A stretch of 64,000 nucleotides of DNA from VRUE01 sp963774555. GTDB lineage: Bacteria; Actinomycetota; Thermoleophilia; Solirubrobacterales; 70-9. The stretch is from contig CAVZFL010000001.1 in NCBI GenBank assembly GCA_963774555.1, positions 1,736,001 to 1,800,000 of the forward strand. Reading direction: 5' to 3'. This document shows positions 19,311 through 27,853 of this stretch, in pieces; position 1 is the stretch's first letter; every line of letters begins with the position of its first letter. The notes beneath the pieces were generated by a model. It saw nothing but the letters and a program-made list of their open reading frames with translations, did no database searches and had not been told where the DNA came from. The position numbers and the translations under genes are program-made.

Positions 19311-19858
19311 TCGTCACCCCCAAGATCCTCGTCCGGGTCGTCGCGATCGGCCTGATCGGCGTGCTCCTCCAGCTCTCCTTCTTCTCCCGGGTCGAGCTCT
19401 TCCACGTCAGCCCGGACATCCTGCCGGCGCTCGTCGTCTGCCTCGGCCTGCTCGGCGGCAGCATGGCCGGCGCGGTCAGCGGCTTCGCGATCGGCTTCTT
19501 CGTTGACTGCCTGCTGGTCGAGGCGCTTGGCATCACCTCGCTGGTCCTGCTCGGCATCGGCTACCTCGCCGGCCTCTTCCGCGAGCGTTTCGAGGTCCAC
19601 AGCTCGCTCGTCCCGGCGCTGCTCTGCATGGGCCTGACCCTGCTCGCCGAGCTCAGCTTCGGCCTGATCCAGATCATCTTCGGCCTCGACGCCCCGATCA
19701 GCATCCTCATCCTGCGCGACCTGCTCTTGAAGAGCGTCTACGCCTTCTTCCTCGGCTGGCCCATCTACCTTCTAGTCCGGCGCATCCTACGGCCGGCCTT
19801 GGTCGAGGAGACGCGGGTGCAGCGGCGGCGTCAGCCTACGGTGCTGGGGGCGGGATGA
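19307..19858 (+). CDS. mreD: Rod-shape-determining protein MreD
   Basis: Integral membrane partner of MreC, 183 residues and nearly all hydrophobic, with five or six helices (VVAIGLIGVLLQLSFF, ILPALVVCLGLLGGSMAG, SLVLLGIGYLAGLF, ALLCMGLTLLAELSFGL, YAFFLGWPIYLLV). GTG at 19307 overlaps the mreC stop (GTGA). The last three codons and stop lie inside the left arm of a 149-nt hairpin element, so the element abuts or slightly overlaps the gene. Confidence 0.92.
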   Translation: MIVTPKILVRVVAIGLIGVLLQLSFFSRVELFHVSPDILPALVVCLGLLGGSMAGAVSGFAIGFFVDCLLVEALGITSLVLLGIGYLAGLFRERFEVHSSLVPALLCMGLTLLAELSFGLIQIIFGLDAPISILILRDLLLKSVYAFFLGWPIYLLVRRILRPALVEETRVQRRRQPTVLGAG

Positions 19859-19998
19859 CGGGTGGGCCTCTGCGGGAATTGACACCCCATGCGCTTCGCG
19901 CAAGGGGTGAATCTCGTGCGCGGCTGACGCCGCGCATTGATCGGATTGCATTTCCGCCGCTTCGCGACATTCCCGCAGAGGCCCACCCGTCATCCCGC
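19850..19998 (-). repeat. 149-nt structured element, family G copy 1 (reverse orientation)
   Basis: Outer arms of 29-30 bp pair perfectly (19850-19879 with 19969-19998; inner ends gggaat / attccc). The 90-nt core holds two strong hairpins: accccatgcgc / gcgcaaggggt and tgcgcggc / gccgcgca. Read on the minus strand, the core begins gtcgcgaagcggc and contains cagccgcgc then agatt, exactly as in copy 2 at 20251-20399, which has the same total length but different outer stems. Confidence 0.8.
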
Positions 19999-20250
19999 TC
20001 GAAGCTCCTCAAGCTTCGAGCTCCGATGTGCGAGGCGTCGTCTTCTCATCAAGCTCCAGGGCGGGAGGCGCCACCCTCTCTTGAAGCTTCTCCGCTTCGA
20101 AGGCTCGACTCAGCTTTTGAAGCCTCTGCGTATCCGATGCCGTCTTCGCGTCAAGCTTGTCAGTATCGGATGGAGTCTTCGCCCGAAGCTTTCCTGCAGC
20201 CGGAGCCCTTTTCGGGCTTCAGAGCCTCGGGTCTTTGCCGCGTGTCGAGA
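19999..20250. other. Hairpin-rich spacer between two structured elements
   Basis: 252 nt with no credible gene. It is rich in aagctt/gaagct words and small palindromes, e.g. tcgaagct / aagcttcga at 19999-20019 and gcccgaa / ttcgggc in the 20189-20217 region. It has the look of decayed copies of hairpin elements. No promoter for mrdA is evident by eye. Confidence 0.5.
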
Positions 20251-20399
20251 GGAGGGGTCTGGGCGCCCTCCAGGCGAATGTCGCGAAGCGGCCGCTGCAT
20301 CGTGCTTCTAGGCGCGGCGCAGCCGCGCTCTCAGATTGTCGCTAAGCGCCGCCAGGCGCGTGCGATATCAATTCGACTGGAGGGCGCCCAGACCCCTCC
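20251..20399 (+). repeat. 149-nt structured element, family G copy 2 (forward orientation)
   Basis: 29-nt arms (20251-20279 and 20371-20399, one mismatch; inner ends gcgaat / attcga) enclose a 91-nt core beginning gtcgcgaagcggc. The core hairpin gcgcggc-gca-gccgcgc matches copy 1. The distal hairpin uses tcgc..gcgcc / ggcgc..gcga, where copy 1 uses caccccttgcgc / gcgcatggggtg: same position and shape, different paired bases. This is covariation in favour of a conserved structure. Confidence 0.8.
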
Positions 20400-20426
20400 C
20401 CCCACAAGCCCCAGAGGCCGAGCCTG

Positions 20427-22295
20427 ATGTATCTCCGCTCCGACGAGCGCGGGCCGGCGATGAGCAATCGGCTGGCATTGCGGATTGCTCTCTTCGGGGG
20501 TTTTGCCGTCGTGCTCTTCGCGGTTCTCTTTTTCAGACTGTGGCTGCTGCAGGTGATCGACGGGGAAAAGTATCTGGCCGAAGCGAAGAACAACCGCACC
20601 CGCTCCTACCGGGTCAGCGCCCCGCGCGGGGAGATCGTCGACCGCAACGGCAAGGTCCTGGTCGCCAACCGGACCAGCTTGGCGTTGCAGGTCAACCCGC
20701 GCAAACTCCCCGCCGGCGAGGCCCAGCGCCATGCCGAGCTGGCCCGGCTCGCCGAGCTCACCCACACCAGCCTTCGCCACCTGCGTCGGACCATGCACGA
20801 AGAACTGAAGCTGGCCCCGGCCGCCCCGGTCACCCTGCGCCGCGACGTCGGCCATTACCTCGTCTACTACCTGCAGGAAAACCAGGACCGCTTCCCCGGG
20901 GTCGAGGTGCAGCGGGTCTTCGTCCGCGCCTATCCGGACGGGACCCTGGCCGCCCACATCCTCGGCAACGTCGGCGAGATCTCCCCGGAAGAGCTGAAGG
21001 AGCCGCGCTTCAAGGGCCTGCAGCCGGGCGATGAAATTGGCCAGGACGGGGTCGAGGACACCTACGATCGTTTCCTGCGCGGGACGCCCGGGCTGACCCG
21101 GGTGCAGGTCGACGCGCTCGGCCAGCCGACCCCGAACGGGCGCCTCGTCGCCAAGCCGCCGCAGCCCGGCGACAGCCTCGAGCTCTCGATCGACACCAAT
21201 GTGCAGGCGGCGGGCGAGGCGGCGATGGCAGAAAGGGGCCTCCCGGGCGGCTTCATCACCATGGACGTGCACACGGGCGAAATCCTCGGCCTGGGTTCGT
21301 TCCCGACCTTCGAACCGGCACTCTTCACCCGGCCGCTGACCCAGGCGCAGGTCGACGAGACCTACCGCAACCCGGCGGCCCCGCTCGCCGATCGGGCGAT
21401 CGCCGGCCTCTATCCGACCGGCTCGACCTTCAAGCCAATCACCGCGATCGCGGCGCTGGAAAGCGGCAACCTGCGGCTGAGCGAGTCGATCGAAGACACC
21501 GGCCAGCTGGTCGTCGGCGGTCAGCCGTTCAAAAACGCCGGCGAAGCGGCGAACGGGACGGTCAGCCTCGTCAGCGCGCTGGAAGTCTCCTCGGACGTCT
21601 TCTTCTACATCCTTGGCCTGCGCATGTGGGACAGCGGCGAGCTGCAGCGCTGGGCGCACGCGCTCGGCATCGGGCGGCCCACCGGTATCGACCTGCCCGG
21701 CGCCGAAGAAGGCCTGTTGCCCTCCCAACACTGGCGCAACCAGCTCTACGAGGAAGGCGAAACCGACCGGCCCTGGTCCGCCGGCGACAACATCCAGCTT
21801 GCCACCGGGCAGGGCGACCTGCAGACCAACCCGCTGCAGATGGCGGTCGCCTACGCGACGCTCGCCAACGGCGGCACGGTGGTCACCCCGCACGTCGGCC
21901 TGCAGGTCGACGACGCCGCCGGCCGCGTGCTGAGGGAATTCGGTCCCAAGCCGCGCCGGCACGTCCACATCGACCCCGAATACCGCGCCGCGATCATGGA
22001 AGGGCTGCACGACGCCGCGCAGAACGGCGCCGGCACCTCGTTCTCGGTCTTCGGCAACTTCCCGATCCCGGTCGCCGGCAAGACCGGCACCGCCCAGCGC
22101 GAAGGGCACCTGGACCAGTCCTGGTACGGCGTCCTCGCCCCGTACCCGAATCCGCGTATCGTCACCTTCGTGACCATGGAGGAAGGCGGCTTCGGGGCGG
22201 AATCGGCTGCGCCCGCGGCGCGGAGTATTCTGGAAGCGTATTTCGCGGGACGGCTCGCCAAGGAAGCGGAACCCGAAGGGGGCGAAGGAGGCTGA
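20427..22295 (+). CDS. mrdA: Penicillin-binding protein 2, elongation-specific transpeptidase
   Basis: Class B PBP, 622 residues, the D,D-transpeptidase of the elongasome. One N-terminal membrane helix (IALFGGFAVVLFAVLFFRLWLLQ), the pedestal domain (APRGEIVDRNGKVLVAN), then the transpeptidase domain with SxxK YPTGSTFKPI, SxN-type motif EVSSDVFFYI, and KTGTA. ATG 20427 is used; ATG 20460 (MSNRLALRIAL) is an alternative. Preceded by a 568-nt region of hairpin elements instead of the usual short gap from mreD. The TGATG junction couples it to rodA. Confidence 0.95.
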   Translation: MYLRSDERGPAMSNRLALRIALFGGFAVVLFAVLFFRLWLLQVIDGEKYLAEAKNNRTRSYRVSAPRGEIVDRNGKVLVANRTSLALQVNPRKLPAGEAQRHAELARLAELTHTSLRHLRRTMHEELKLAPAAPVTLRRDVGHYLVYYLQENQDRFPGVEVQRVFVRAYPDGTLAAHILGNVGEISPEELKEPRFKGLQPGDEIGQDGVEDTYDRFLRGTPGLTRVQVDALGQPTPNGRLVAKPPQPGDSLELSIDTNVQAAGEAAMAERGLPGGFITMDVHTGEILGLGSFPTFEPALFTRPLTQAQVDETYRNPAAPLADRAIAGLYPTGSTFKPITAIAALESGNLRLSESIEDTGQLVVGGQPFKNAGEAANGTVSLVSALEVSSDVFFYILGLRMWDSGELQRWAHALGIGRPTGIDLPGAEEGLLPSQHWRNQLYEEGETDRPWSAGDNIQLATGQGDLQTNPLQMAVAYATLANGGTVVTPHVGLQVDDAAGRVLREFGPKPRRHVHIDPEYRAAIMEGLHDAAQNGAGTSFSVFGNFPIPVAGKTGTAQREGHLDQSWYGVLAPYPNPRIVTFVTMEEGGFGAESAAPAARSILEAYFAGRLAKEAEPEGGEGG

Positions 22296-23491
22296 TGTAC
22301 GCGACCCGCGCCCGGCGCGCCCGGCCCGAGCCCTTCGCCTTCCACCCCGGCATCGCCGAGCGCCTCGGCTTGCCCTACATGGATGGGGCCCTGGCATTCT
22401 CCGCGGCCGCCCTGGCTGCCTTCAGCGTCTTCACCCTGGCCCAGGCGACCAAGCACGACGTGCCCGGCAATCCGTATTACTACGTCGACCGTCAGGCGAT
22501 CTACGGCGTCCTCGGCCTGATCGGCATGTACCTGCTGACCCGCATCGACTACTCCCGATTTCGCGAGCTCCGCGTCGGCCTCTACACTTTCCTCTGCGTC
22601 AGCATCTCGCTCGTCTTCGTCTTCGGCTTTGCCGCGCGGGGCTCGCGCCGTTCTTTTGAACTCCCTTTCTTCAGTTTTCAGCCATCCGAGCTTGGCAAGC
22701 TCCTGCTAGTGCTTGCGCTTGCGGGGTTCGTCATCGATGGCGCCAGGAACGGGTCGGATTGGCAGCGCACGGTGCGCTACCTCTGCCTCGGCCTGGCACC
22801 GGCTGCGCTTGTCTTCCTTCAGCCGGACCTCGGCACCGCTCTGGTGTTCGGGGCAATCACCCTCGCCGTGATGTACGTGGGGGGCGTCCGCTGGACGCAC
22901 TTCGCGGTGATCGGCGCGGCCCTCGTCGCTTTGACAGCGGCGGTCCTCGTGCTGGCGCCCGCAGTTGGGACGCCGGTTCTGAAGGGGTACCAGGAACAGA
23001 GGCTCACTTCTTTCCTGAACCCCAGCGCGGACCCCAGCGACGCGGGCTACCAGCAGAACCAGGCCAGGATCGCGATCGGCTCCGGTGAGAAGACCGGCCG
23101 AGGCGATCGGGCCACCCAGACGCGGCTCGACTTCGTCCCTGAGCGGCACACCGACTTCATCTTTGCGGTGATCGGTGAGCGCTACGGATTTACGGGAGCC
23201 GCGTTGGTCCTATCCCTATACGCCCTGCTTATCTGGCGGGCGCTGCGGATTGTGACGCTCTCGAAGAACTCCTACGGGACCCTTGTGGCTGGCGGCATTG
23301 CCGGCATGCTGCTCTTTCAGGTCTTCGTAAACGTGGGGATGAACCTGGGGATCATGCCGATCACCGGGATCCCCCTGCCGTTGATGAGCTACGGCGGGTC
23401 GTCTGTTCTGGCGACCTTCCTGGCGATCGGGGTGCTGCAGAGCGTCCACATGCAAGCGCGGCTCAGCCAGAAAGGCAGGTTCGCCTGGTGA
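22295..23491 (+). CDS. rodA: Peptidoglycan glycosyltransferase RodA (SEDS family)
   Basis: Polytopic SEDS polymerase working with PBP2 to make glycan strands. About ten hydrophobic segments. Family landmarks: FFSFQPSELGKLLLVLALA, the long extracellular loop with the catalytic region QPDLGTALVF and LDFVPERHTDFIFAVIGERYGF, and the C-terminal GIPLPLMSYGGSSVLATFLAIGVLQS. 398 residues. The ATG shares one base with the mrdA TGA. Confidence 0.95.
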   Translation: MYATRARRARPEPFAFHPGIAERLGLPYMDGALAFSAAALAAFSVFTLAQATKHDVPGNPYYYVDRQAIYGVLGLIGMYLLTRIDYSRFRELRVGLYTFLCVSISLVFVFGFAARGSRRSFELPFFSFQPSELGKLLLVLALAGFVIDGARNGSDWQRTVRYLCLGLAPAALVFLQPDLGTALVFGAITLAVMYVGGVRWTHFAVIGAALVALTAAVLVLAPAVGTPVLKGYQEQRLTSFLNPSADPSDAGYQQNQARIAIGSGEKTGRGDRATQTRLDFVPERHTDFIFAVIGERYGFTGAALVLSLYALLIWRALRIVTLSKNSYGTLVAGGIAGMLLFQVFVNVGMNLGIMPITGIPLPLMSYGGSSVLATFLAIGVLQSVHMQARLSQKGRFAW

Positions 23492-23541
23492 TCCCTGGAA
23501 GGACACTGGCGTGCGTACCTACTCTGAACTGAGCTGAATCA

Positions 23542-25386
23542 ATGAAAAAGACAATTCTGGTCTCCGCCGATCGCGGCGAGACCCGTGTGGCCGTCCTCGA
23601 GTCGAAGACGAAAGGCGGCAAACGCGACGTGGCGGAGCTCTACATCGAGCGCCGCGGCCGGCGCTCGATCGTCGGCAACATCTACAAGGGCAAGGTCGAC
23701 AACGTCCTGCCCGGCATGGAGGCCGCCTTCGTCGACATCGGCCTCGAGCGCAACGGCTTCCTCCACGTCGACGAGATCGTCCTGCCGGGCGGTGAGCAGG
23801 CGCCGCGGCGTGGCCGCGGCAAAGGCCGCCGTATCGACGAGCTGATCAAGCCCGGCCAGGAGATCGTCGTGCAGGCGGTCAAGGACCCGCTCAAGACCAA
23901 GGGCGCGCGGCTCTCGATGAACGTCTCGATCGCCGGTCGCTACCTGGTCTACGCGGCACAGGGCAGTGGCGTCGGCGTCAGCCGGCGACTCTCGGACTCC
24001 GAGCGCGACCGCCTGCGCAAGATGGTCGACCGCACCTACAAAGGCCCGGGCGGGCTGATCGTCCGCACCGCCGCCCACGGGGCGAAAAAGGCCGACTTCG
24101 TGCGCGAGATCGGCTACCTGCACAAGCTCAACGACGTGCTCGAGCGGCGCACCGAGCAGATCGAGGCGCCGGACCTCGTCTTCCAGGAGGCCGACCTGCC
24201 GGTCCGCGTCCTGCGCGACGTCTTCCTCAGCGACTTCGAGAAGGCGATCATCGACTCGCCCAAGCAGCACGAACGGGTGACCAGCTTCTTCCAGCGCACC
24301 GCGCCGGAGCTGGTCGACGGGGTCGAGCTCTATGAGGACAAGAAACCGCTGTTTGAGAAGTGGGGGATCGACAAGGAAATCCAGTCGACCCTGGGCCGGC
24401 GCGCCGACCTGCCCTCGGGCGGTTACCTGATCATCGATTACGCCGAGGCGCTGACCGTGATCGACGTCAACAGCGGCAGCTTCACCGGCCGCGGCAAAGG
24501 CGGCCTGGAGGAGACGATCACCCGGGTCAACACCGAGGCTGCCGAGGAGGCGGTGCGGCAGCTGCGCCTGCGCGACATCGGCGGCATCATCGTCATCGAC
24601 TTCATCGACATGGCGCGGGCGCGCAACCGCGACAAGGTGCTGAAAACGCTGCGCAAAGCGCTCGACACCGACAAGTCGAAGAGCTACGTGGTCGAGGTCT
24701 CGCCACTGGGCCTGGTCGAGATGACCCGCCAGAACGTCACCGACGGCGTGCGCGAGATCCTCACCGGGCCCTGCCCGACCTGCGAGGGTGAGGGCGTCGT
24801 GCTCTCGGCCGAGACGGTGGCGCTGGACGCGATGCGGCGGCTGCCGGACATCGCGGCGGGCGCCAAGGACGCCGAGGCGCTGCTGATCCGGGTCCACCCG
24901 AAGGTCGCGGCCGAGCTGATCGACCCCGAGAGCGGCTTGGCCGAGCTCGAGGCCGAGACCGGCAAGCAGTTCCACTTCGAGGGCGGCGACGCGCTGCCGA
25001 TCGACACCTTCGAGATGGTCGAGGCCGGCACCCGAGCGGAGATCGAGGAGCGGGCGCTGCCCTTCAAGGTCGGCGAGGAGGTGCTGGTCAAGATCGACGA
25101 GCCGCACATGTACAACGCCGACGACGCCGTCGCCCGCGTCGACTCCTACATCGTCAGCGTCACCGGCGGCGGTCGCTTCGTCGGCGAGCGCAAACTGGTG
25201 CGGATCGAGCGGGTCGAGCGGGCCGCTGCGGTGGCCTCGCTGCCGGGGGTCGAGCTGACCAACGGCAGCGCTAACGGCGCGGAGAACGGCTCCGAGCTAG
25301 AATCCGCCGCCTCGCGCAGTCGCCGTCGTGGCCGCAGGGGCGGTCGCGGTCGGTCACGTTCAAGCCAAGGCAGCAAGGACGAATGA
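23542..25386 (+). CDS. rng: Ribonuclease E/G with a C-terminal TRAM-like domain
   Basis: Single-strand endoribonuclease of the RNase E/G family. An N-terminal S1-like part (IVGNIYKGKVDNVLPGMEAAFVDIGLERNGFLHV) is split by a basic insertion (PRRGRGKGRR). The catalytic DNase I-like domain has TVIDVNSG and GGIIVIDFIDMARARNR (the two metal-binding Asp), and the zinc-link motif is GPCPTCEGEG. After it, about residues 500-575 (PFKVGEEVLVKIDEPHMYNADDAV... FVGERKLVRIERV) fit a TRAM RNA-binding fold, an unusual addition. A basic Arg/Gly/Ser tail ends the protein. Its stop overlaps rplU (ATGA). Confidence 0.9.
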   Translation: MKKTILVSADRGETRVAVLESKTKGGKRDVAELYIERRGRRSIVGNIYKGKVDNVLPGMEAAFVDIGLERNGFLHVDEIVLPGGEQAPRRGRGKGRRIDELIKPGQEIVVQAVKDPLKTKGARLSMNVSIAGRYLVYAAQGSGVGVSRRLSDSERDRLRKMVDRTYKGPGGLIVRTAAHGAKKADFVREIGYLHKLNDVLERRTEQIEAPDLVFQEADLPVRVLRDVFLSDFEKAIIDSPKQHERVTSFFQRTAPELVDGVELYEDKKPLFEKWGIDKEIQSTLGRRADLPSGGYLIIDYAEALTVIDVNSGSFTGRGKGGLEETITRVNTEAAEEAVRQLRLRDIGGIIVIDFIDMARARNRDKVLKTLRKALDTDKSKSYVVEVSPLGLVEMTRQNVTDGVREILTGPCPTCEGEGVVLSAETVALDAMRRLPDIAAGAKDAEALLIRVHPKVAAELIDPESGLAELEAETGKQFHFEGGDALPIDTFEMVEAGTRAEIEERALPFKVGEEVLVKIDEPHMYNADDAVARVDSYIVSVTGGGRFVGERKLVRIERVERAAAVASLPGVELTNGSANGAENGSELESAASRSRRRGRRGGRGRSRSSQGSKDE

Positions 25387-25943
25387 ACACGTACGCAGTC
25401 ATAGAGACCGGGGGCAAGCAGTACAAGGTCGAGAAGGGCACCTCGCTGCTCGTCGACCGGCTGACCGCCAAAGAGGGCGACAAAGTCGCCCTGCGGCCGG
25501 TGATGTTCCGCGACAAAGAGGTCGTCGCCGGGGCCAAGGAGCTGGAGAAGGTCAAGGTCGAGGCGACCGTGACCGAGCACCTGCGCGGCAAGAAGATCAA
25601 GGTCTTCAAATACAAGCCGAAGAAGGGCTACCGCCGTCGCGCCGGCCACCGCTCCGAGCTGACCAAGCTCGAGGTGACCGAGGTCCGGATGGGGGCCGCG
25701 GCGAAGAAAGCGGTTGGGGCGAAAGAGGAGAAGCCGGCGGAGGCGAAACCGGCGGCTAAAAAACCGACCGCGAAAAAAGAGCCCGCCAAGAAACCGGCTG
25801 CTAAAAAAGCGGCGGCGAAAAAACCAGCGGCGAAACCCAAAAAACCGGCGGCCAAAAAACCTGCCGCCAAAGCGAAAAAACCCTCCTCCAAAAAATCATC
25901 AACAGCATCTAATGCTAAAAAGGATTCTGACGATGGCTCATAA
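25383..25943 (+). CDS. rplU: 50S ribosomal protein L21 with long Lys/Ala-rich tail
   Basis: The first 103 residues are a complete L21 (MNTYAVIETGGKQYKVEKG ... KYKPKKGYRRRAGHRSELTKLEV). They are followed by about 80 residues of PAAKKPAAKK-like repeats resembling histone H1/HU tails. The tail is absent from ordinary L21. It overlaps rng by 4 nt and rpmA by 11 nt, a tight operon. The tail codons contain A-runs (aaaaaa), a slippage-prone sequence. A tail of this type would bind RNA or DNA non-specifically. Confidence 0.94.
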   Translation: MNTYAVIETGGKQYKVEKGTSLLVDRLTAKEGDKVALRPVMFRDKEVVAGAKELEKVKVEATVTEHLRGKKIKVFKYKPKKGYRRRAGHRSELTKLEVTEVRMGAAAKKAVGAKEEKPAEAKPAAKKPTAKKEPAKKPAAKKAAAKKPAAKPKKPAAKKPAAKAKKPSSKKSSTASNAKKDSDDGS

Positions 25944-26184
25944 GAAGGGACTCGGCTCAAGCCGCAACGGACGCGAATCCAACCCCAAGATGCTCGGGGT
26001 CAAGGTCTTCGCGGGGCAGAGGGTCTCCGGCGGCGAGATCATCGTGCGCCAGCGCGGCACCCGTTTCTGGCCAGGCGACGGCACAGGGCTCGGCAGGGAC
26101 CACACGATCTTTGCGACGCGGCCGGGAACGGTCGAGTTCAAGAGCGCCCGCAAGGGCCGCACGATTTCGGTTCTGCAGGACTGA
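25933..26184 (+). CDS. rpmA: 50S ribosomal protein L27
   Basis: Short basic protein near the peptidyl-transferase centre, 83 residues: MAHKKGLGSSRNGRESNPKM, GGEIIVRQRGTRFWPG, DHTIFATRPGTVEF. ATG 25933 lies inside the end of rplU in another frame. No cleavable N-terminal extension is present. Followed by the family C hairpin at 26199-26272. Confidence 0.96.
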   Translation: MAHKKGLGSSRNGRESNPKMLGVKVFAGQRVSGGEIIVRQRGTRFWPGDGTGLGRDHTIFATRPGTVEFKSARKGRTISVLQD

Positions 26185-26198
26185 CTTTGGAGCGGGGG

Positions 26199-26272
26199 GA
26201 GGGCCGGGCGCCCCTTCCCAAACGCTCGGCAGGAGCCTCGCTTGAGTGTTTGGGAAGGGGCGCCCGGCCCTC
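26199..26272. repeat. Hairpin element, family C copy 1 (rpmA-obg gap)
   Basis: 29-bp arms (26199-26227 / 26244-26272) with a single G-T opposition, closed by a 16-nt loop, ggcaggagcctcgctt. The innermost stem aaacgctc / gagtgttt and the loop are identical to copy 2 at 49924-50002, but the remaining stem is unrelated in sequence. It probably acts as a terminator or 3'-end structure for the ribosomal-protein operon. Confidence 0.8.
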
Positions 26273-26300
26273 TTCTCGGCTTCAATAGCGCTGCCGGACC

Positions 26301-26349
26301 GAGGTGCAACGCTTTGCCCCCCTGCTGGGGGCTGAAGGCGTTACACCCC
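26301..26349. repeat. Hairpin element, family D copy 1 (upstream of obg)
   Basis: Imperfect palindrome: gaggtgcaacgc...ttgccccc / gggggctgaa..ggcgttacaccc, with a cctgctgg centre. It ends 9 nt before the obg ATG, so it may affect obg translation. Family D copies also lie at 28548-28588 and 62624-62670. Confidence 0.65.
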
Positions 26350-26357
26350 TCCATTCC

Positions 26358-27695
26358 ATGTATGACAAGGCGAAGATCTGGGTTGAGGGCGGGGCCGGGG
26401 GGAACGGCTGCGTCAGCTTCCGCAGGGAGGCTCATGTGCCCAGAGGGGGACCCGATGGCGGGGATGGCGGGCATGGTGGGGACGTGGTGCTGGTATGCGA
26501 TGCGTCGAAGCGGGATCTGGGGGCGCTGAAGGGGAGCAAGCATTTCCGTGGTGGCAAGGGCCGACATGGCGAAGGGTCCAATCGCCACGGCGCCAGGGGC
26601 GAGGAAACCGAGATCCTGGTTCCTGCCGGGACGCAGGCCGAGGCCGTGGATGGGAGTCGGGTGGATCTGGTCGAGGCGGGGCAGCGGGCTGTGGTGGCGC
26701 ATGGTGGGCGGGGAGGACATGGGAACAAGCGGTTTGCGAACTCGACCCGGCAGGCTCCGAGGTTTGCGGAGAAGGGGACCAGCGGTGAGCAGGGGTGGAT
26801 CGAGCTGCGGTTGAAGTTGCTTGCCGACGTTGGGTTGATTGGGCTGCCAAACGCCGGGAAGTCTTCGCTTCTCGGTCGTCTTACGCGGGCGGCGCCGAAG
26901 GTGGCTGACTACCCGTTCACGACGATCTCGCCCGTCCTTGGGACGATTGAGGGAGAGGATCGGCAGGCGATCGTGGCTGACATCCCGGGGTTGATCGAAG
27001 GGGCGGCGGAGGGGGCTGGCCTGGGGCACGAGTTCCTCGCCCACGTCGAGCGCTGCGCGATGCTTGTCCATCTGGTTGAGCTGGCGCCGCTGGAGGGGGA
27101 TCCGGTCGCGAACTACGGGGCGGTGCGAGCCGAGCTGTCGTCCTATGGCGCCGGGCTCGAACTGCTGCCTGAGCTTGTCGTCCTCTCCAAGAGCGACTTG
27201 CTGCCGGCGGACGAGGTCGAGGCCGCGCTTGCGGAGTGGCGGGAGCGCGTCGGGGGCGGCGATGACATCGAACGCGATTCAGAGGGCGGCGGCGCCGATT
27301 CACCGGCTCTCGGCGTGCTGGCGGTTTCCTCTGCCACCGGCGACGGCCTGCCCGAGCTGCGCGAGCGCATCCTCTCCTCGCTTCCCGAGACGGTCGTCGC
27401 TCGCCCCGAGCGCGTGCCCGAGCAGGCGGCCGAATTCGAGGCCGAGCACCGCGTTTATCGCCCGGTCGGCGAGGGCGGCTACGCGGTGGAGCGTGAAGAC
27501 GACGGCGCCTATCGGGTTACCGGCCGCGGCGTCGAGCTGCTCTTCGAGCGCCACGACATCGCCAACGAGGAGGCCCTCGCCTACCTCGAGCAGCGCCTCA
27601 ACGAGATCGGCGTTGTGGCCGCCCTGCGAGCCGCCGGCTTCGAGCCCGGCAACGAGGTCCGCGTCGGAGAAAACGAGTTCGAGCTGTATCCATGA
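26358..27695 (+). CDS. obg: Obg/CgtA GTPase
   Basis: Essential ribosome-assembly and stress GTPase. The glycine-rich Obg fold comes first (YDKAKIWVEGGAGGNGCVSFRREAHVPRGGPDGGDGG), then the G domain with G1 GLPNAGKSSLLGRL, G2 region YPFTTISPVLG, G3 ADIPGLIEGA, G4 SKSD (VVLSKSDLLPA), and a C-terminal OCT domain from about residue 350. 445 residues. The ATG at 26358 is preferred. An upstream in-frame ATG at 26304 would add residues encoded by the family D palindrome with no counterpart in the family. The first 500 nt are strongly G-biased relative to the rest of the gene. Confidence 0.95.
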   Translation: MYDKAKIWVEGGAGGNGCVSFRREAHVPRGGPDGGDGGHGGDVVLVCDASKRDLGALKGSKHFRGGKGRHGEGSNRHGARGEETEILVPAGTQAEAVDGSRVDLVEAGQRAVVAHGGRGGHGNKRFANSTRQAPRFAEKGTSGEQGWIELRLKLLADVGLIGLPNAGKSSLLGRLTRAAPKVADYPFTTISPVLGTIEGEDRQAIVADIPGLIEGAAEGAGLGHEFLAHVERCAMLVHLVELAPLEGDPVANYGAVRAELSSYGAGLELLPELVVLSKSDLLPADEVEAALAEWRERVGGGDDIERDSEGGGADSPALGVLAVSSATGDGLPELRERILSSLPETVVARPERVPEQAAEFEAEHRVYRPVGEGGYAVEREDDGAYRVTGRGVELLFERHDIANEEALAYLEQRLNEIGVVAALRAAGFEPGNEVRVGENEFELYP

Positions 27696-27853
27696 GGTCG
27701 AAGGGGGGGGAATTCTGGATCTCAAGGACTTGTATAGGGATGTCTGTACCCGATTCCTGAGGAACTGCCCCCACAACGGGTGCGCCAGATCGAAGCAGCC
27801 TGGATCGCATTCGGTGTGACAATAAGTTTCATTCGTCGGGTAGTATTTGACTG

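Noticed and set aside
19859..20426. Protein-coding gene in the mreD-mrdA gap
   Set aside because: Open frames exist on both strands but are created by the palindromic, stop-poor sequence. Their translations are low-complexity and they mirror each other on opposite strands.
26304..26357. N-terminal extension of Obg (MQRFAPLLGAEGVTPLHS)
   Set aside because: It is encoded by the family D palindrome and has no counterpart in Obg. ATG 26358 gives the conserved YDKAKI start.
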